DNA of 64,000 nucleotides from Roseisalinus antarcticus (GTDB lineage Bacteria; Pseudomonadota; Alphaproteobacteria; Rhodobacterales; Rhodobacteraceae). The notes under the pieces were generated by a model, which worked only from the letters and a program-made list of their open reading frames with translations, was not told the origin of the DNA and searched no databases. Below are positions 1 to 7,654 of the stretch, piece after piece. Within the stretch, counting starts at the first letter, position 1. The number at the start of each line of letters is the position of its first letter. Location: the NCBI RefSeq assembly GCF_900172355.1, contig NZ_FWFZ01000005.1, positions 124,001-188,000 on the forward strand, in the 5' to 3' direction. The position numbers were made by a program, and so were the translations under genes.

Positions 1-137
1 ATGGCGATCGTCGGCACTTTGTCGGGCGAATCGAGCGGCATCGGCTTCAGGCTGAACTTGCCGCCGAGCAAGGAGACGATGATCATCACCGCCATGATCC
101 AGTGCAGGACGACGATGGCCGGGTGATATCGCGTCAT
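1..137 (-). CDS. Cytochrome b561-family protein, N-terminal fragment (runs off window)
   Basis: Only the first 45 codons are present, reading leftward from an ATG at 137 and cut by the window edge. The translation begins MTRYHPAIVVLHW and continues with a hydrophobic segment and a GGKFSL turn. An R-Y-H/S-P-x-x-x-x-LHW start leading into the first membrane helix is typical of the di-haem cytochrome b561 family (inner-membrane electron carriers; the His of the HW pair is usually a haem ligand). It is divergent from a MarR regulator with a perfect dyad between them, so the regulator may control it. The family call is good; the electron donor and acceptor cannot be told from the fragment. Confidence 0.75.
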   Translation of the reverse strand, partial: MTRYHPAIVVLHWIMAVMIIVSLLGGKFSLKPMPLDSPDKVPTIA

Positions 138-164
138 TTGTGCCTCGACGTGGAATACGTTAGC

Positions 165-177
165 TAGACATTGTCTA
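165..177. promoter_or_regulatory. Candidate MarR operator (perfect dyad) in divergent promoter
   Basis: TAGACA-T-TGTCTA is a perfect 6-1-6 inverted repeat, placed 28 bases from the cytochrome b561 start and 56 bases from the marR start. MarR proteins typically bind short dyads in the promoter between themselves and a divergent target. The dyad is seen directly; binding is inferred. Confidence 0.5.
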
Positions 178-232
178 CAATTCGCGGATTGGTGGACTTT
201 GTCAACTCTTTCGGCCCCCTGTCTGGACACCA

Positions 233-673
233 ATGGAAGATACCGAGACAGCCCAGCTTGTGGACCGGCTGATGCGCGGCATTCACGCCGGAATGCAGGC
301 GCGGGCCGGGACCGTGGACACAGCGAGGATCGGCCCTTCGGGCGGGATGATCCTGCTTGCACTGGCCGACATAGAGCCCGCCCCCGTGCAGGAGGTCGTG
401 CGGCGCGTGGCGCGGGACAAGTCGCAGATGACCCGCGCGATCAAGGCGCTGGCCGAGAAGGGCCTGCTGACGCGCAGCCAGTGCGACAACGACGCGAGGG
501 TCTGCATGCTGCGCCTGACCGACAAGGGGCAGGACACCGTCACCCACCTGCGCAGGACGTTGACCGAGGTGATCGACGAGATCCTCGCGCCGCTCGATCC
601 GGGCGACCGGCGGCAGCTCCATGACCTTCTGTCAAAGGCTCTGAGCCGGACGCCGCCGCCGGCCTGCACCTGA
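233..673 (+). CDS. MarR-family transcriptional regulator
   Basis: A 146-residue protein, the usual MarR length. The central part carries the winged helix: residues about 40-65 (LADIEPAPVQEVVRRVARDK) lead into the recognition helix SQMTRAIKALAEKGLL. The wing follows, with DNDARVCMLRLTDKG replacing the usual D-x-R-x-x-x-x-x-LTxxG. Helical ends for dimerisation flank it. It should act as a dimeric repressor responding to a small molecule or oxidant. It is divergent from the cytochrome b561 gene with a perfect dyad in between, which suggests autoregulation plus control of that gene. It converges with the agmatinase-like gene 19 bases downstream. The ATG at 233 starts the first family-like helix and has no strong Shine-Dalgarno. 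Confidence 0.85.
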   Translation: MEDTETAQLVDRLMRGIHAGMQARAGTVDTARIGPSGGMILLALADIEPAPVQEVVRRVARDKSQMTRAIKALAEKGLLTRSQCDNDARVCMLRLTDKGQDTVTHLRRTLTEVIDEILAPLDPGDRRQLHDLLSKALSRTPPPACT

Positions 674-692
674 ACTTCGGTCTGGCCCCGGC

Positions 693-1637
693 CTAGCCCC
701 GGGCGGCGATGATCCGGCCGATGGTGTTCAGAAGAAGCTGCGCGGCCAGGATCTGCGTCGTGCCGGCGGGATCGTGGTCCGGCGCGACCTCCACCAAGTC
801 CAGGCCAACGATGGTGCCGCGTTGCGCAAGGCCGGCGATCAGCTCCAGCCCCTCGTAATAGAGGAACCCGCCGTGGCTGGGCGTGCCGGTGCCCGGCGCG
901 ATGGAAGGGTCGAAGCCGTCGATGTCGATGGTCAGGTAATACCGCGCCCCCGCCGGGATCCGCGCCAGCACGCCCTCGACGCCCAGCGCACGGGCCTGAC
1001 GCACCGACAGGATGTCCGAGCCCATCTCGCGCGCCGCGACATAGCCGTCGCGACCGGTCGACGAGACGTTGCGGATGCCCACCTGCGTCAGCCCCGTGAC
1101 CCAGGGTTTTTCGGCGGCGCGGCGCATCGGATTGCCGTGACCGGTGCGCACGCCGTGACGCTCGTCCACGAAGTCGAGATGCGCGTCGATCTGCACCAGA
1201 TGCACTGGCGGCTGGTCGGAAAATGCGTCGATGCAGGGGATGTTGACCGAATGGTCGCCGCCCAGCACCACCGGCAGGGCGCCCGCGGCCAGGATCGCGC
1301 GGACCCCGGCCTCGATCCCCGACAGGCTGCGGGCCTGGTCGGTGTGCACGATGTCGGCGTCGCCGATATCGACCATGCGGACACCCTCGAGATAGGTGAC
1401 GTCGTCCTCGAAATCATAGGCGCCCGCATGTCCGAAGGAGAACAGCGTCGAGGCCTCGCGGATCCCGCGCGGCCCGAACCGCGCCCCTGCGCGCCATTGC
1501 GTCCCCATGTCGAGCGGGGCCCCGAGGATCGCCACATCGGCGTCGATCGCGTTCCAGTCGAGGACCAGCGGCGACTTGCCGAAGGTGGGGATGCCGACGA
1601 AGGGCAGGTCCAGGCGGCCGGTGTCATAGTCGTTCAT
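693..1637 (-). CDS. Agmatinase/arginase-family ureohydrolase
   Basis: A 314-residue binuclear-manganese ureohydrolase. The metal-binding motifs are intact: GGDHS (His129), DAHLD (Asp151, His153, Asp155) and DIDGFDPS (Asp238, Asp240). Enzymes of this fold release urea from agmatine, guanidinobutyrate, guanidinopropionate and related guanidino compounds; the sequence alone does not choose the substrate. It is the last gene of a leftward operon and its ATG overlaps the stop of the racemase-like gene by four bases (ATGA). With a diaminopropionate-ammonia-lyase-like enzyme upstream, a guanidino amino acid that yields a diamine on urea release is an attractive but unproven substrate. The agmatinase label should be read as family level only. 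Confidence 0.85.
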   Translation of the reverse strand: MNDYDTGRLDLPFVGIPTFGKSPLVLDWNAIDADVAILGAPLDMGTQWRAGARFGPRGIREASTLFSFGHAGAYDFEDDVTYLEGVRMVDIGDADIVHTDQARSLSGIEAGVRAILAAGALPVVLGGDHSVNIPCIDAFSDQPPVHLVQIDAHLDFVDERHGVRTGHGNPMRRAAEKPWVTGLTQVGIRNVSSTGRDGYVAAREMGSDILSVRQARALGVEGVLARIPAGARYYLTIDIDGFDPSIAPGTGTPSHGGFLYYEGLELIAGLAQRGTIVGLDLVEVAPDHDPAGTTQILAAQLLLNTIGRIIAARG

Positions 1638-2380
1638 GGTCCCTCGCAGGCAAACAGTCGTCCGGGGGCGCCGGCGGGCGCCGACAGGCCCGCAAGGCGC
1701 AAGAGGTCCCAGGCCAGCACCTGGTTGGAGGACAGCACCGGAATGTCGAGCGCCGCCTCCAGACGCGGGATCACCCCGAGCGTGCGCAGGTTGGTGCAGG
1801 ACAGGAACAGCGCCTGCGCGTCCGGGTGGCGGCCAAGCTCCAGCGCCGCGTCATGGACGGAATCGGCGGCGATGCGCACGACTCGCGCCTCGACCTCCTC
1901 GTCGAAGGACCCGAAGGACACGGTCGAGATGCCCTGCGCCGCGAGCGCCTCGCGCAGGCGGCTCGACACCGGGGGCAGGTAGGGCGACAGCATCGCCAGA
2001 CGGGTGACGCCAAGCGCCCGGCAGGCCGCGATCAGCGCCGTCAGCGGCTCTGTCACATGGGCGGTTCGGGTGCCTGCGTGGATCGCGCCGGCCACCGGCC
2101 CCGCCCCGATCAGCGCCGAAGCCGAGGTGCAGCCATAGGCGACGGCGGCGAAATCCGCCGCGCGGGGAAACAGGGCCGCGGCGGCGGTCAGATGCTCCTC
2201 CATCGCGGCCAGCGTTGCTAGGTTGAGGTCCTCGCCCGACGGGATGCGGGTCACGAAGACCTCCGGCGTCTCGGGCATCAGCCGGCGAAAGTCGCGTTCG
2301 ATCGTCTCGTCTGCCTGGAGCACCACGAGGCCTAGCTGCGCGGGTCTCGCGGCGTCGATCTCGTAGGACAGGCTGGTCAT
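1634..2380 (-). CDS. Asp/Glu racemase-superfamily protein, EutA/arylmalonate-decarboxylase-like
   Basis: A 248-residue protein of the Asp/Glu racemase, maleate isomerase and arylmalonate decarboxylase group. The two catalytic-cysteine contexts are present: AYGCTSAS (about residue 83) and LSCTNLR (about residue 195), followed by PVLSSNQVLAW. This arrangement resembles EutA, a protein of ectoine/hydroxyectoine utilisation loci. The gene overlaps its neighbours on both sides by four bases, M24 hydrolase upstream and ureohydrolase downstream, so all are probably made together. Family knowledge says racemisation, cis-trans isomerisation or decarboxylation; which applies here is unknown. Confidence 0.75.
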   Translation of the reverse strand: MTSLSYEIDAARPAQLGLVVLQADETIERDFRRLMPETPEVFVTRIPSGEDLNLATLAAMEEHLTAAAALFPRAADFAAVAYGCTSASALIGAGPVAGAIHAGTRTAHVTEPLTALIAACRALGVTRLAMLSPYLPPVSSRLREALAAQGISTVSFGSFDEEVEARVVRIAADSVHDAALELGRHPDAQALFLSCTNLRTLGVIPRLEAALDIPVLSSNQVLAWDLLRLAGLSAPAGAPGRLFACEGP

Positions 2381-3528
2381 GACAGCACCGCGATCTGCGG
2401 CGGCGCCGGGTTCGACAGCCAGCGGGCGCCGTCCTCTTCGATCGCGATGACCTCTTCATGGACCATGATCCGCCCGGGCGAGAGCTCGATCACGGGCTCC
2501 AGCGTGATGACCATGCCGGGGCGCAGCGACGCCGTCTCCCACGGCAGCAGCGACGGCCCCTCGGTCAGCTCCATCCCCAGCCCGTGCCCGATCCGGCCGG
2601 TGTTCGCCCCCGGCGTGCCCCCCGAGGTCAGGCTGTGCATCGCGTGGAACAGCTCTGCATGGGTCGTGCCGGGGTGGGCGATGGCCTTGGCGGCGCGGCT
2701 CGCGGCGATCAGGGTCTCATGCGCCTCGGCCACCTCGGCGCCGGGCGGCCCGACCGAGAAATTGCGGTCGAAATCGCTGTAGTAGCCGCCGTGGACGACG
2801 CCGGTGTCCAGCATCAGAACGTCCCCCGGCGCCAGCGGCCGGGCCGTGGCCGGAGAGATCACGTCGCCATAGCCGCCCGGCCCCGCGCCGCCGGCGAGAT
2901 AGGCGACCCAATCGGCGCCCTCGCCCAGGCACAGCCCCTGGAACCCGCGAAACACCTGGTCGAGCGGCACGCCCGCACCCGCGATCTCGGGCACCCGGGC
3001 GAAGGCGCGGCCGGCGATGGCGCAGGCGGTGGCGATCCGGTCGATCTCGGCGGCGGACTTCGCCTGGCGCAGACGCGCGACCAGCCCGCCGTCCCCGACG
3101 AAGCGGCGGCGCAGGGTCAGGTCCTGAAGGACGGCCCAGTCGGAAAACGGCAGGCGGACATGTGTCTCGGCCCCGTCGGGCAGGCCGATCAGCCCGCCCG
3201 GCGGCACCTCCTCGCGCAGGGTCAGGGCCAGCAGGGCCAGCGCACTTTCGTCGGGGGCCGGGGCCGCGAAGGTGCGGATGTCCCGAATCCAGCTCTGGCC
3301 CATGAGATGCGCCCCGATGGCCGGGATGACCGCGATCGGCGGCCCCTCGGCCGGGACGACCACGAACCAGGGGCGCGAGGGGCTTTCCCAGAAGCGGGTG
3401 AGAAAGCCGGTGTAATAGCGGATTTCGGGCTCGGTCGTCAGCAACAGCGCCGAAAGCCCGGCCGCCGCCATCCCGGCCTGTGCGCGCGCCGTGCGGGCGG
3501 CGAATTCAGAGGCCGGGAAGGGCGTCAT
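2377..3528 (-). CDS. M24-family metallohydrolase (Xaa-Pro peptidase / ectoine hydrolase DoeA-like)
   Basis: A 383-residue creatinase/aminopeptidase-P fold protein. All five pita-bread metal ligands are visible: Asp241 (MLDTGVV), Asp252 (YYSDFDRNF), His315 (GHGLGMELTEGP), Glu344 (TLEPV) and Glu358 (VHEEVIAI). The N-terminal creatinase-like domain spans about residues 1-145. The family includes proline peptidases, creatinase and the ectoine-ring hydrolase DoeA/EutD. The start at 3528 overlaps the stop of the upstream lyase gene by ATGA, and its own stop overlaps the racemase start. Its neighbours make a small-molecule amidohydrolase role likelier than general peptide turnover. No DoeB/EutE deacetylase lies next to it, so a full ectoine pathway is not supported. 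Confidence 0.8.
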   Translation of the reverse strand: MTPFPASEFAARTARAQAGMAAAGLSALLLTTEPEIRYYTGFLTRFWESPSRPWFVVVPAEGPPIAVIPAIGAHLMGQSWIRDIRTFAAPAPDESALALLALTLREEVPPGGLIGLPDGAETHVRLPFSDWAVLQDLTLRRRFVGDGGLVARLRQAKSAAEIDRIATACAIAGRAFARVPEIAGAGVPLDQVFRGFQGLCLGEGADWVAYLAGGAGPGGYGDVISPATARPLAPGDVLMLDTGVVHGGYYSDFDRNFSVGPPGAEVAEAHETLIAASRAAKAIAHPGTTHAELFHAMHSLTSGGTPGANTGRIGHGLGMELTEGPSLLPWETASLRPGMVITLEPVIELSPGRIMVHEEVIAIEEDGARWLSNPAPPQIAVLS

Positions 3529-4553
3529 TCCGGGCCCTCGGACAGGATTGCCAGCACCCGCGCGCCCGAAGACAGACCGAGCCCCGCCCGGTCGGCCGAC
3601 AGCAGCGCCGCAAGGCCTGCCGCGCCAGAGGGCGTTGAAGCCAGGCCCAGCCCCGCGAGGCGGGCGGTCGCCGTCGCGGCCTCGTCCTCGGTGATCAGCG
3701 CAGAGAGGTCCGCGTCCCGCGCAAGGCCCTGAAGCGCGATCAGCGAGGGCGTCTTGCAGTCGAGCCGCCCCATCGCCGAGACCGGCCCGGCGGTCGTCAC
3801 CGCCTCGCCCGCGGCCAGCGAGGCGTGCAGCGCGGGTGCGGCCTCGGGCTCGACGACGACGATGGTGGGCGTGGCGCCCCAATGGGCCCGCGCCGCAGCG
3901 GCGGCGGCACCCGCCAGCCCGCCCACGCCGGCCTGCAGCAGGATATGGGTCGGCGGCACCTCCAACTGGTCGAAGACCTCGGCCATCAGCGCGAGATAGC
4001 CCTCCATCAGCCGGTGGGGCCGGGTCATGTAGCCGGGCCAGGAACTGTCGGAAAGCAGGGTCCAGCCGTTCGCCGCGGCATCGGCCTCGGCCGCGGCCAT
4101 GCTGTCTTCGTAGGTGGCGCCCGCGCGGGTCACCCTCGCGCCGAGCTTCGCAAGTCGCTGGGCGAAGGCCTCCGGCACGGTCTCGGCGATATACACCTGC
4201 GCCCGGGCGCCGAACGCGGCGGCCCCCGCGGCGACGGACAGTCCATGGTTGCCGGCACTGGCGGTCACGTAGGTCCGGCCTTTCGCGGCGCCCTCGGCCG
4301 CGTCGCAGGCGATCACGTAGGCCGCGCCCAGCGCCTTGAAGCTGCCAAGCCCCATGCGGTCCCGCTCGTCCTTGACATGCACCGTCGCGACATCGGCCAG
4401 CGCGGCCAGGTCGGGCCGGTTCAGCAGCGGCGTCACCCGGTGTTCGGGGCAGCGGGCCAGAAGAGCTAGCGGCGCGGCCATGTCCTGGGACGGGTAAGGC
4501 ACGTCGGGCATGGACAGGCCGGTGCCGCAATGGCTGTTGATGACTGTTTTCAT
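3525..4553 (-). CDS. PLP-dependent ammonia-lyase, diaminopropionate ammonia-lyase-like
   Basis: A 342-residue fold-type II PLP enzyme. The Schiff-base lysine is Lys73 in RMGLGSFKALGAAY, followed by the SAGNHG substrate loop and the glycine-rich phosphate cradle GVGGLAGA. The stretch TYEDSMAAAEADAAANGW and the later SSWPGYMTRPHRLMEGY resemble 2,3-diaminopropionate ammonia-lyase more than ordinary threonine dehydratase. It is shorter than the roughly 400-residue E. coli enzyme. Expected chemistry is elimination of ammonia from a diamino acid to give a keto acid. The gene lies 50 bases after tauE and overlaps the M24 hydrolase by ATGA. EutB-type dehydratase is the alternative. Confidence 0.75.
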   Translation of the reverse strand: MKTVINSHCGTGLSMPDVPYPSQDMAAPLALLARCPEHRVTPLLNRPDLAALADVATVHVKDERDRMGLGSFKALGAAYVIACDAAEGAAKGRTYVTASAGNHGLSVAAGAAAFGARAQVYIAETVPEAFAQRLAKLGARVTRAGATYEDSMAAAEADAAANGWTLLSDSSWPGYMTRPHRLMEGYLALMAEVFDQLEVPPTHILLQAGVGGLAGAAAAAARAHWGATPTIVVVEPEAAPALHASLAAGEAVTTAGPVSAMGRLDCKTPSLIALQGLARDADLSALITEDEAATATARLAGLGLASTPSGAAGLAALLSADRAGLGLSSGARVLAILSEGPE

Positions 4554-4603
4554 GCCGCGAGTGGGACATGTGTCAAACCTGCCGTCAACCGGGTGTCTCG
4601 GCG

Positions 4604-5350
4604 CTAGCCCCGGAAGGCGCCCCAGATCAACCTCAGCGAGATCAGCAGCATCAGGATGTCGAGAATCCGGGCAAACAGGGCCTCGTCCGTGCGCACAAGC
4701 ACCATGCGGCCGGTCAAGGTGCCCAGCCCGCCCGCCGCGATCATCAGGGCGATCACCCCGGCCCAGTCCGCATAGGCAAAACCCAGAAGCCCGAAGACCA
4801 GCAGTTTCAGCCCGTGCTGCATCGTCATCAGCGCGGCCTGGGTGCCGACGAAGCCGGCCCGGTCGAGGCCCCGCGCCCGGGCATAGCTTGCCACGAACAG
4901 CCCGGTCGCCCCGAAGAACATGGTCAGAAAGCTCGACACGACGCCGGCCACGACGGGCATGTTCCGCAGCCAGGCAGGCGGCCGGGCCAGCACCGAGAAG
5001 ATCACGAAGCACCCGACCCCGGCCTGCACCACCGAGGCCGGCAGGTCGACCGCGATCAAACCGCCCGCCACGCTGCCCACGACCGCCCCGAGGGCGAAGC
5101 CGGGCAAGGCCGCGCCGTGGATATGGCGCCAGAACAACGCCACCCGGCTGGCGTTGGACCCCAACTGCACCGCCCCGTGGACCGGGATCAGCGCGGCGGA
5201 GGGCATGACGATGGCCATGACGGCCAGCAACAGCGCCCCGCCGCCGATCCCGAACGCCGCGGTGATGAAGGAGCCCAGCGCCGAGCACCCGGCGAGCGCC
5301 AGCAGCACCAGCCCGTCGATCCCGTCCGGCAGGGGAAGCCAGGGTGGCAT
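4604..5350 (-). CDS. TauE/SafE-family membrane transporter
   Basis: A 248-residue, strongly hydrophobic protein with about eight membrane segments in two homologous halves. Each half starts with a Gly/Phe-rich motif: FITAAFGIGGGALLL near residue 30 and FLTMFFGATGLFV near residue 140. This is the TauE/SafE (DUF81) pattern of small-anion and sulfonate exporters in the inner membrane. It is the first gene of the leftward lyase - M24 - racemase - ureohydrolase operon, so it probably moves a substrate, product or counter-ion of that pathway rather than sulfite. The upstream gap contains two dyads that may be operators. Confidence 0.85.
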   Translation of the reverse strand: MPPWLPLPDGIDGLVLLALAGCSALGSFITAAFGIGGGALLLAVMAIVMPSAALIPVHGAVQLGSNASRVALFWRHIHGAALPGFALGAVVGSVAGGLIAVDLPASVVQAGVGCFVIFSVLARPPAWLRNMPVVAGVVSSFLTMFFGATGLFVASYARARGLDRAGFVGTQAALMTMQHGLKLLVFGLLGFAYADWAGVIALMIAAGGLGTLTGRMVLVRTDEALFARILDILMLLISLRLIWGAFRG

Positions 5351-5368
5351 TCAGGCGGCTCCGAAAGC

Positions 5369-5433
5369 TTGCATGCTGTCGCATACAATCTGCCCCGCGC
5401 GGCGGCAAGGCCCCTGGACATGCGCCGCGCATG
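5369..5433. promoter_or_regulatory. Two dyads in the tauE operon promoter region
   Basis: At 5369-5388 TTGCATGC-TGTC-GCATACAA is an inverted repeat with 8-base arms and one mismatch, with an AT-rich edge like many GntR-type operators. At 5419-5433 CATGCGC-C-GCGCATG is a perfect 7-1-7 dyad. Both lie in the 111 bases between the end of the IalB gene and the start of tauE, where the operon promoter must be. No matching regulator is encoded next to them, and the assignment to GntR is only a guess from shape. Confidence 0.4.
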
Positions 5434-5461
5434 ACAAAGCGACGGCACCGGCGGCAGAGCG

Positions 5462-5992
5462 TCACGGGGCGGCACAGGCCCTTTGCGCGGCAAGGCCCGC
5501 CGTCACCCCCATCAGCGAGACCGGAAAAGTCAGCGGCCGCGCACCGGGGACAGGCACGAAGCCCACAATGACGGCGCGGGCGGATCTGAGGCGCTCGGCC
5601 TCGCGGGCGGTCGCGCGGACCTGGGCCAGGCAGGTTTCCGTGTTGCAGGATTGCCAGATCAGCGGCACCGCCACCGGCCGCCCGTCATGGCGATAGGCCA
5701 TGCCATCGGCGAGCGAGACGCCCACCGGAACCCGGACCGACATCAACAGATCGCCGCCCAGGTCCTCCAGAAAAACATCCGCGAGGGTCAGCCCCCCGTC
5801 CACCGACAGAACCCGGTTATGCAGGACGCAGCCTCCGGCCGGCAGGTCGAGCAGCGTCCAATCCCGGAACCTCGCGCCGTCCTGCGCCGCGGCCGGGCCG
5901 GGAATGCCCAGCTTCAGCAGCACAAGTGCCCCGCACAACAGCCTGCGCAGCGCGGCCGGTGGCATCAGATTGGTCGTCCGGTGGCGGATCAT
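5462..5992 (-). CDS. IalB-family (invasion-associated locus B) periplasmic protein
   Basis: A 176-residue secreted protein. A signal peptide ends near AAAQ (about residue 36; an internal Met at 10 could also start it). The mature part begins with the F-x-DW-x-L motif and Cys in GGCVLHNR, then QSCNTETCLAQ and a C-terminal RACAAP, giving the conserved cysteines of the IalB family. IalB proteins are small periplasmic or surface proteins of alphaproteobacteria with poorly understood function. The gene lies 27 bases after tpsB, so it looks like the third gene of the two-partner secretion operon. A role in folding or export of the giant adhesin is inference only. Confidence 0.75.
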   Translation of the reverse strand: MIRHRTTNLMPPAALRRLLCGALVLLKLGIPGPAAAQDGARFRDWTLLDLPAGGCVLHNRVLSVDGGLTLADVFLEDLGGDLLMSVRVPVGVSLADGMAYRHDGRPVAVPLIWQSCNTETCLAQVRATAREAERLRSARAVIVGFVPVPGARPLTFPVSLMGVTAGLAAQRACAAP

Positions 5993-6019
5993 CCCGGGAT
6001 TCGTCCTTGCGGTGGGGAC

Positions 6020-7654
6020 TCAGAAACTGACCGACAGGGCGGCCTGCATGGACCACGCGCCGTCGCCGCCCTGCCCGAAAACCTCCGTCACGGGCCGGAC
6101 GGCCTGCAGGTCGATCTGGACGCGCTCGCCCATCTGTCCGGCGAGGCCGAAGCCGAAGGCGCTGGCCAGGCCCTGGCCCGTCAGCTCGCCGGCCTCCCGG
6201 TCGAAGGCCTCGCCGAGCGCCGCGAAGGCATAGGGCCGCAACCGGGCCCCGTCGATCGGCAGCGGGCGGGCCGGTTCGATCTGAAACCGCGCCCAATAGC
6301 CGCCGTCGCCCGCCGACAGCCCGTTGTCGTAGCCGGGCACCGCGAACGGCGAGGTCACGGTGAATTGCGACCGCGAGGGGGTGTCGTCCGTCAACGGCAC
6401 CTGCGCCGCAGCCGAGGCCGTGGCATAGACCTGCTCCCCCCAAAGCCATTCAAGCCGGGCGGATCCGGACAGGGTCGAGAACGCCCGCTCCCCCCCGCCG
6501 AGAACGCCGTCCTCATAGGTGCCGAAGGTGCCGGCGAGGTTCCAGACCGCGCCGCGAAGGGCCCCGTCTGCAGGGCGCGACGTGCCGTTCAGGCCCAGGG
6601 TGACGGAGCTGCCGGCCTGGTCCGCGGTGGTGATGCCCGTGGTCTCGACCGTCTCGGAATAGACGTCCAGCAGTGCGCTGGCCCACAGCGTCCCGTCAAC
6701 CGAAAGCGCCAGCGGATGCTCGAAGCTGACGGTGGCGCTGCGGGTTCGCGAGACGCGGTCCGGCCCGGTGATGTTCTCGACCCGCTGGCGCGACAGGCTC
6801 AGCCCCAGCCGCCCGCCGTCCGGCGTGACGGTGCGGGCATAGCTCAGGGTGGCGGACCGCGCCCCTTCGGTCACCAGCAGGTCGACCGCCAGCGGGTCGT
6901 TCCAGCCGGTCAGGCTATTCAGCCGATAGCTGAGCACAAGCCGCGAGGTGCCCGACGCCGCATCTCCGTAGGTGTCGAGGCTCAGGACGAGAGCGCTGGG
7001 GGGCGGTTCCTCGAAGGTGACGGTCAGGTCGGTGTCTCCCGGCGCCGCGCCCGGCGAAAAGGCGGCATCCGCAAGAAGCCCGTCGGTCAGGAACAACCGC
7101 TCGAGCCGGTCGCCGATCCGGCGCGTGTCGGCAAGCTCCCCGGGCCGAAGGCCGGTGCGAAAGCCGATGTAGGCCTCGGAGATCCGGTCGGTCACATAGC
7201 GCACAGCGCCCAGCCGCGCCTCGAACAGCCCAAGGGTGACCCTGCCCCGGGCCGGGTCCGCGCCGGTCACGACGGCCTGCGCGAGGGCGATGTCCTCGGC
7301 GCGGTAGAGGCTGTTGATCGCCTCGGCGAGGACCGGAAGCCGCGAGAGCGTCAGACGGCGGCCCAGGTAGGGCGCCACGGCCGCTTGCAGCCGCGCGTCG
7401 GTGAAATAGCCCGAGGGGCCGTCGAAAAGGATCGTGCGCAGCCGGAACGGCGGCGGCGCCCGTGGCGCGGCACGGGGGGCCGGCGTGGCCGCGGCCGTGC
7501 GGGCCGGGGCGGCCGAGGGCGTTCCGGCGGCAAGCTCGGCCAGCGCCCGGGCGGCATCCGAGGGCGTCAGCCCCTGCGCGTAGGCCGCCGGCGCCGGGCA
7601 TCCGAGCGCACAGGCCAGGGCGAGAGCCGCGAGCCGGGAGGACAGGCCGGTCAT
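6020..7654 (-). CDS. TpsB outer-membrane transporter (ShlB/FhaC/HecB family)
   Basis: A 544-residue Omp85-superfamily transporter of a two-partner secretion system. It has a signal peptide ending APAAYAQ and an Ala/Pro-rich linker. POTRA domains follow, starting near residue 70 (LRTILFDGPSGYFTDARLQ) with a second near DLTVTFEEPPPSALVLSLD. A 16-strand-type beta-barrel ends in LSVSF, the C-terminal Phe recognised by the Bam machinery. It should bind the TPS domain of the neighbouring TpsA in the periplasm and translocate it to the surface. The ATG overlaps the TpsA stop by four bases, so the pair is translationally coupled, with the transporter second. Confidence 0.92.
   Translation of the reverse strand: MTGLSSRLAALALACALGCPAPAAYAQGLTPSDAARALAELAAGTPSAAPARTAAATPAPRAAPRAPPPFRLRTILFDGPSGYFTDARLQAAVAPYLGRRLTLSRLPVLAEAINSLYRAEDIALAQAVVTGADPARGRVTLGLFEARLGAVRYVTDRISEAYIGFRTGLRPGELADTRRIGDRLERLFLTDGLLADAAFSPGAAPGDTDLTVTFEEPPPSALVLSLDTYGDAASGTSRLVLSYRLNSLTGWNDPLAVDLLVTEGARSATLSYARTVTPDGGRLGLSLSRQRVENITGPDRVSRTRSATVSFEHPLALSVDGTLWASALLDVYSETVETTGITTADQAGSSVTLGLNGTSRPADGALRGAVWNLAGTFGTYEDGVLGGGERAFSTLSGSARLEWLWGEQVYATASAAAQVPLTDDTPSRSQFTVTSPFAVPGYDNGLSAGDGGYWARFQIEPARPLPIDGARLRPYAFAALGEAFDREAGELTGQGLASAFGFGLAGQMGERVQIDLQAVRPVTEVFGQGGDGAWSMQAALSVSF

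Noticed and set aside
693-4553. Full ectoine/hydroxyectoine (eut/doe) utilisation operon
   Set aside because: EutA-like and DoeA-like proteins are present, but no eutC cyclodeaminase, no eutE/doeB deacetylase, no ectoine transporter, and the PLP enzyme looks like a diaminopropionate lyase.
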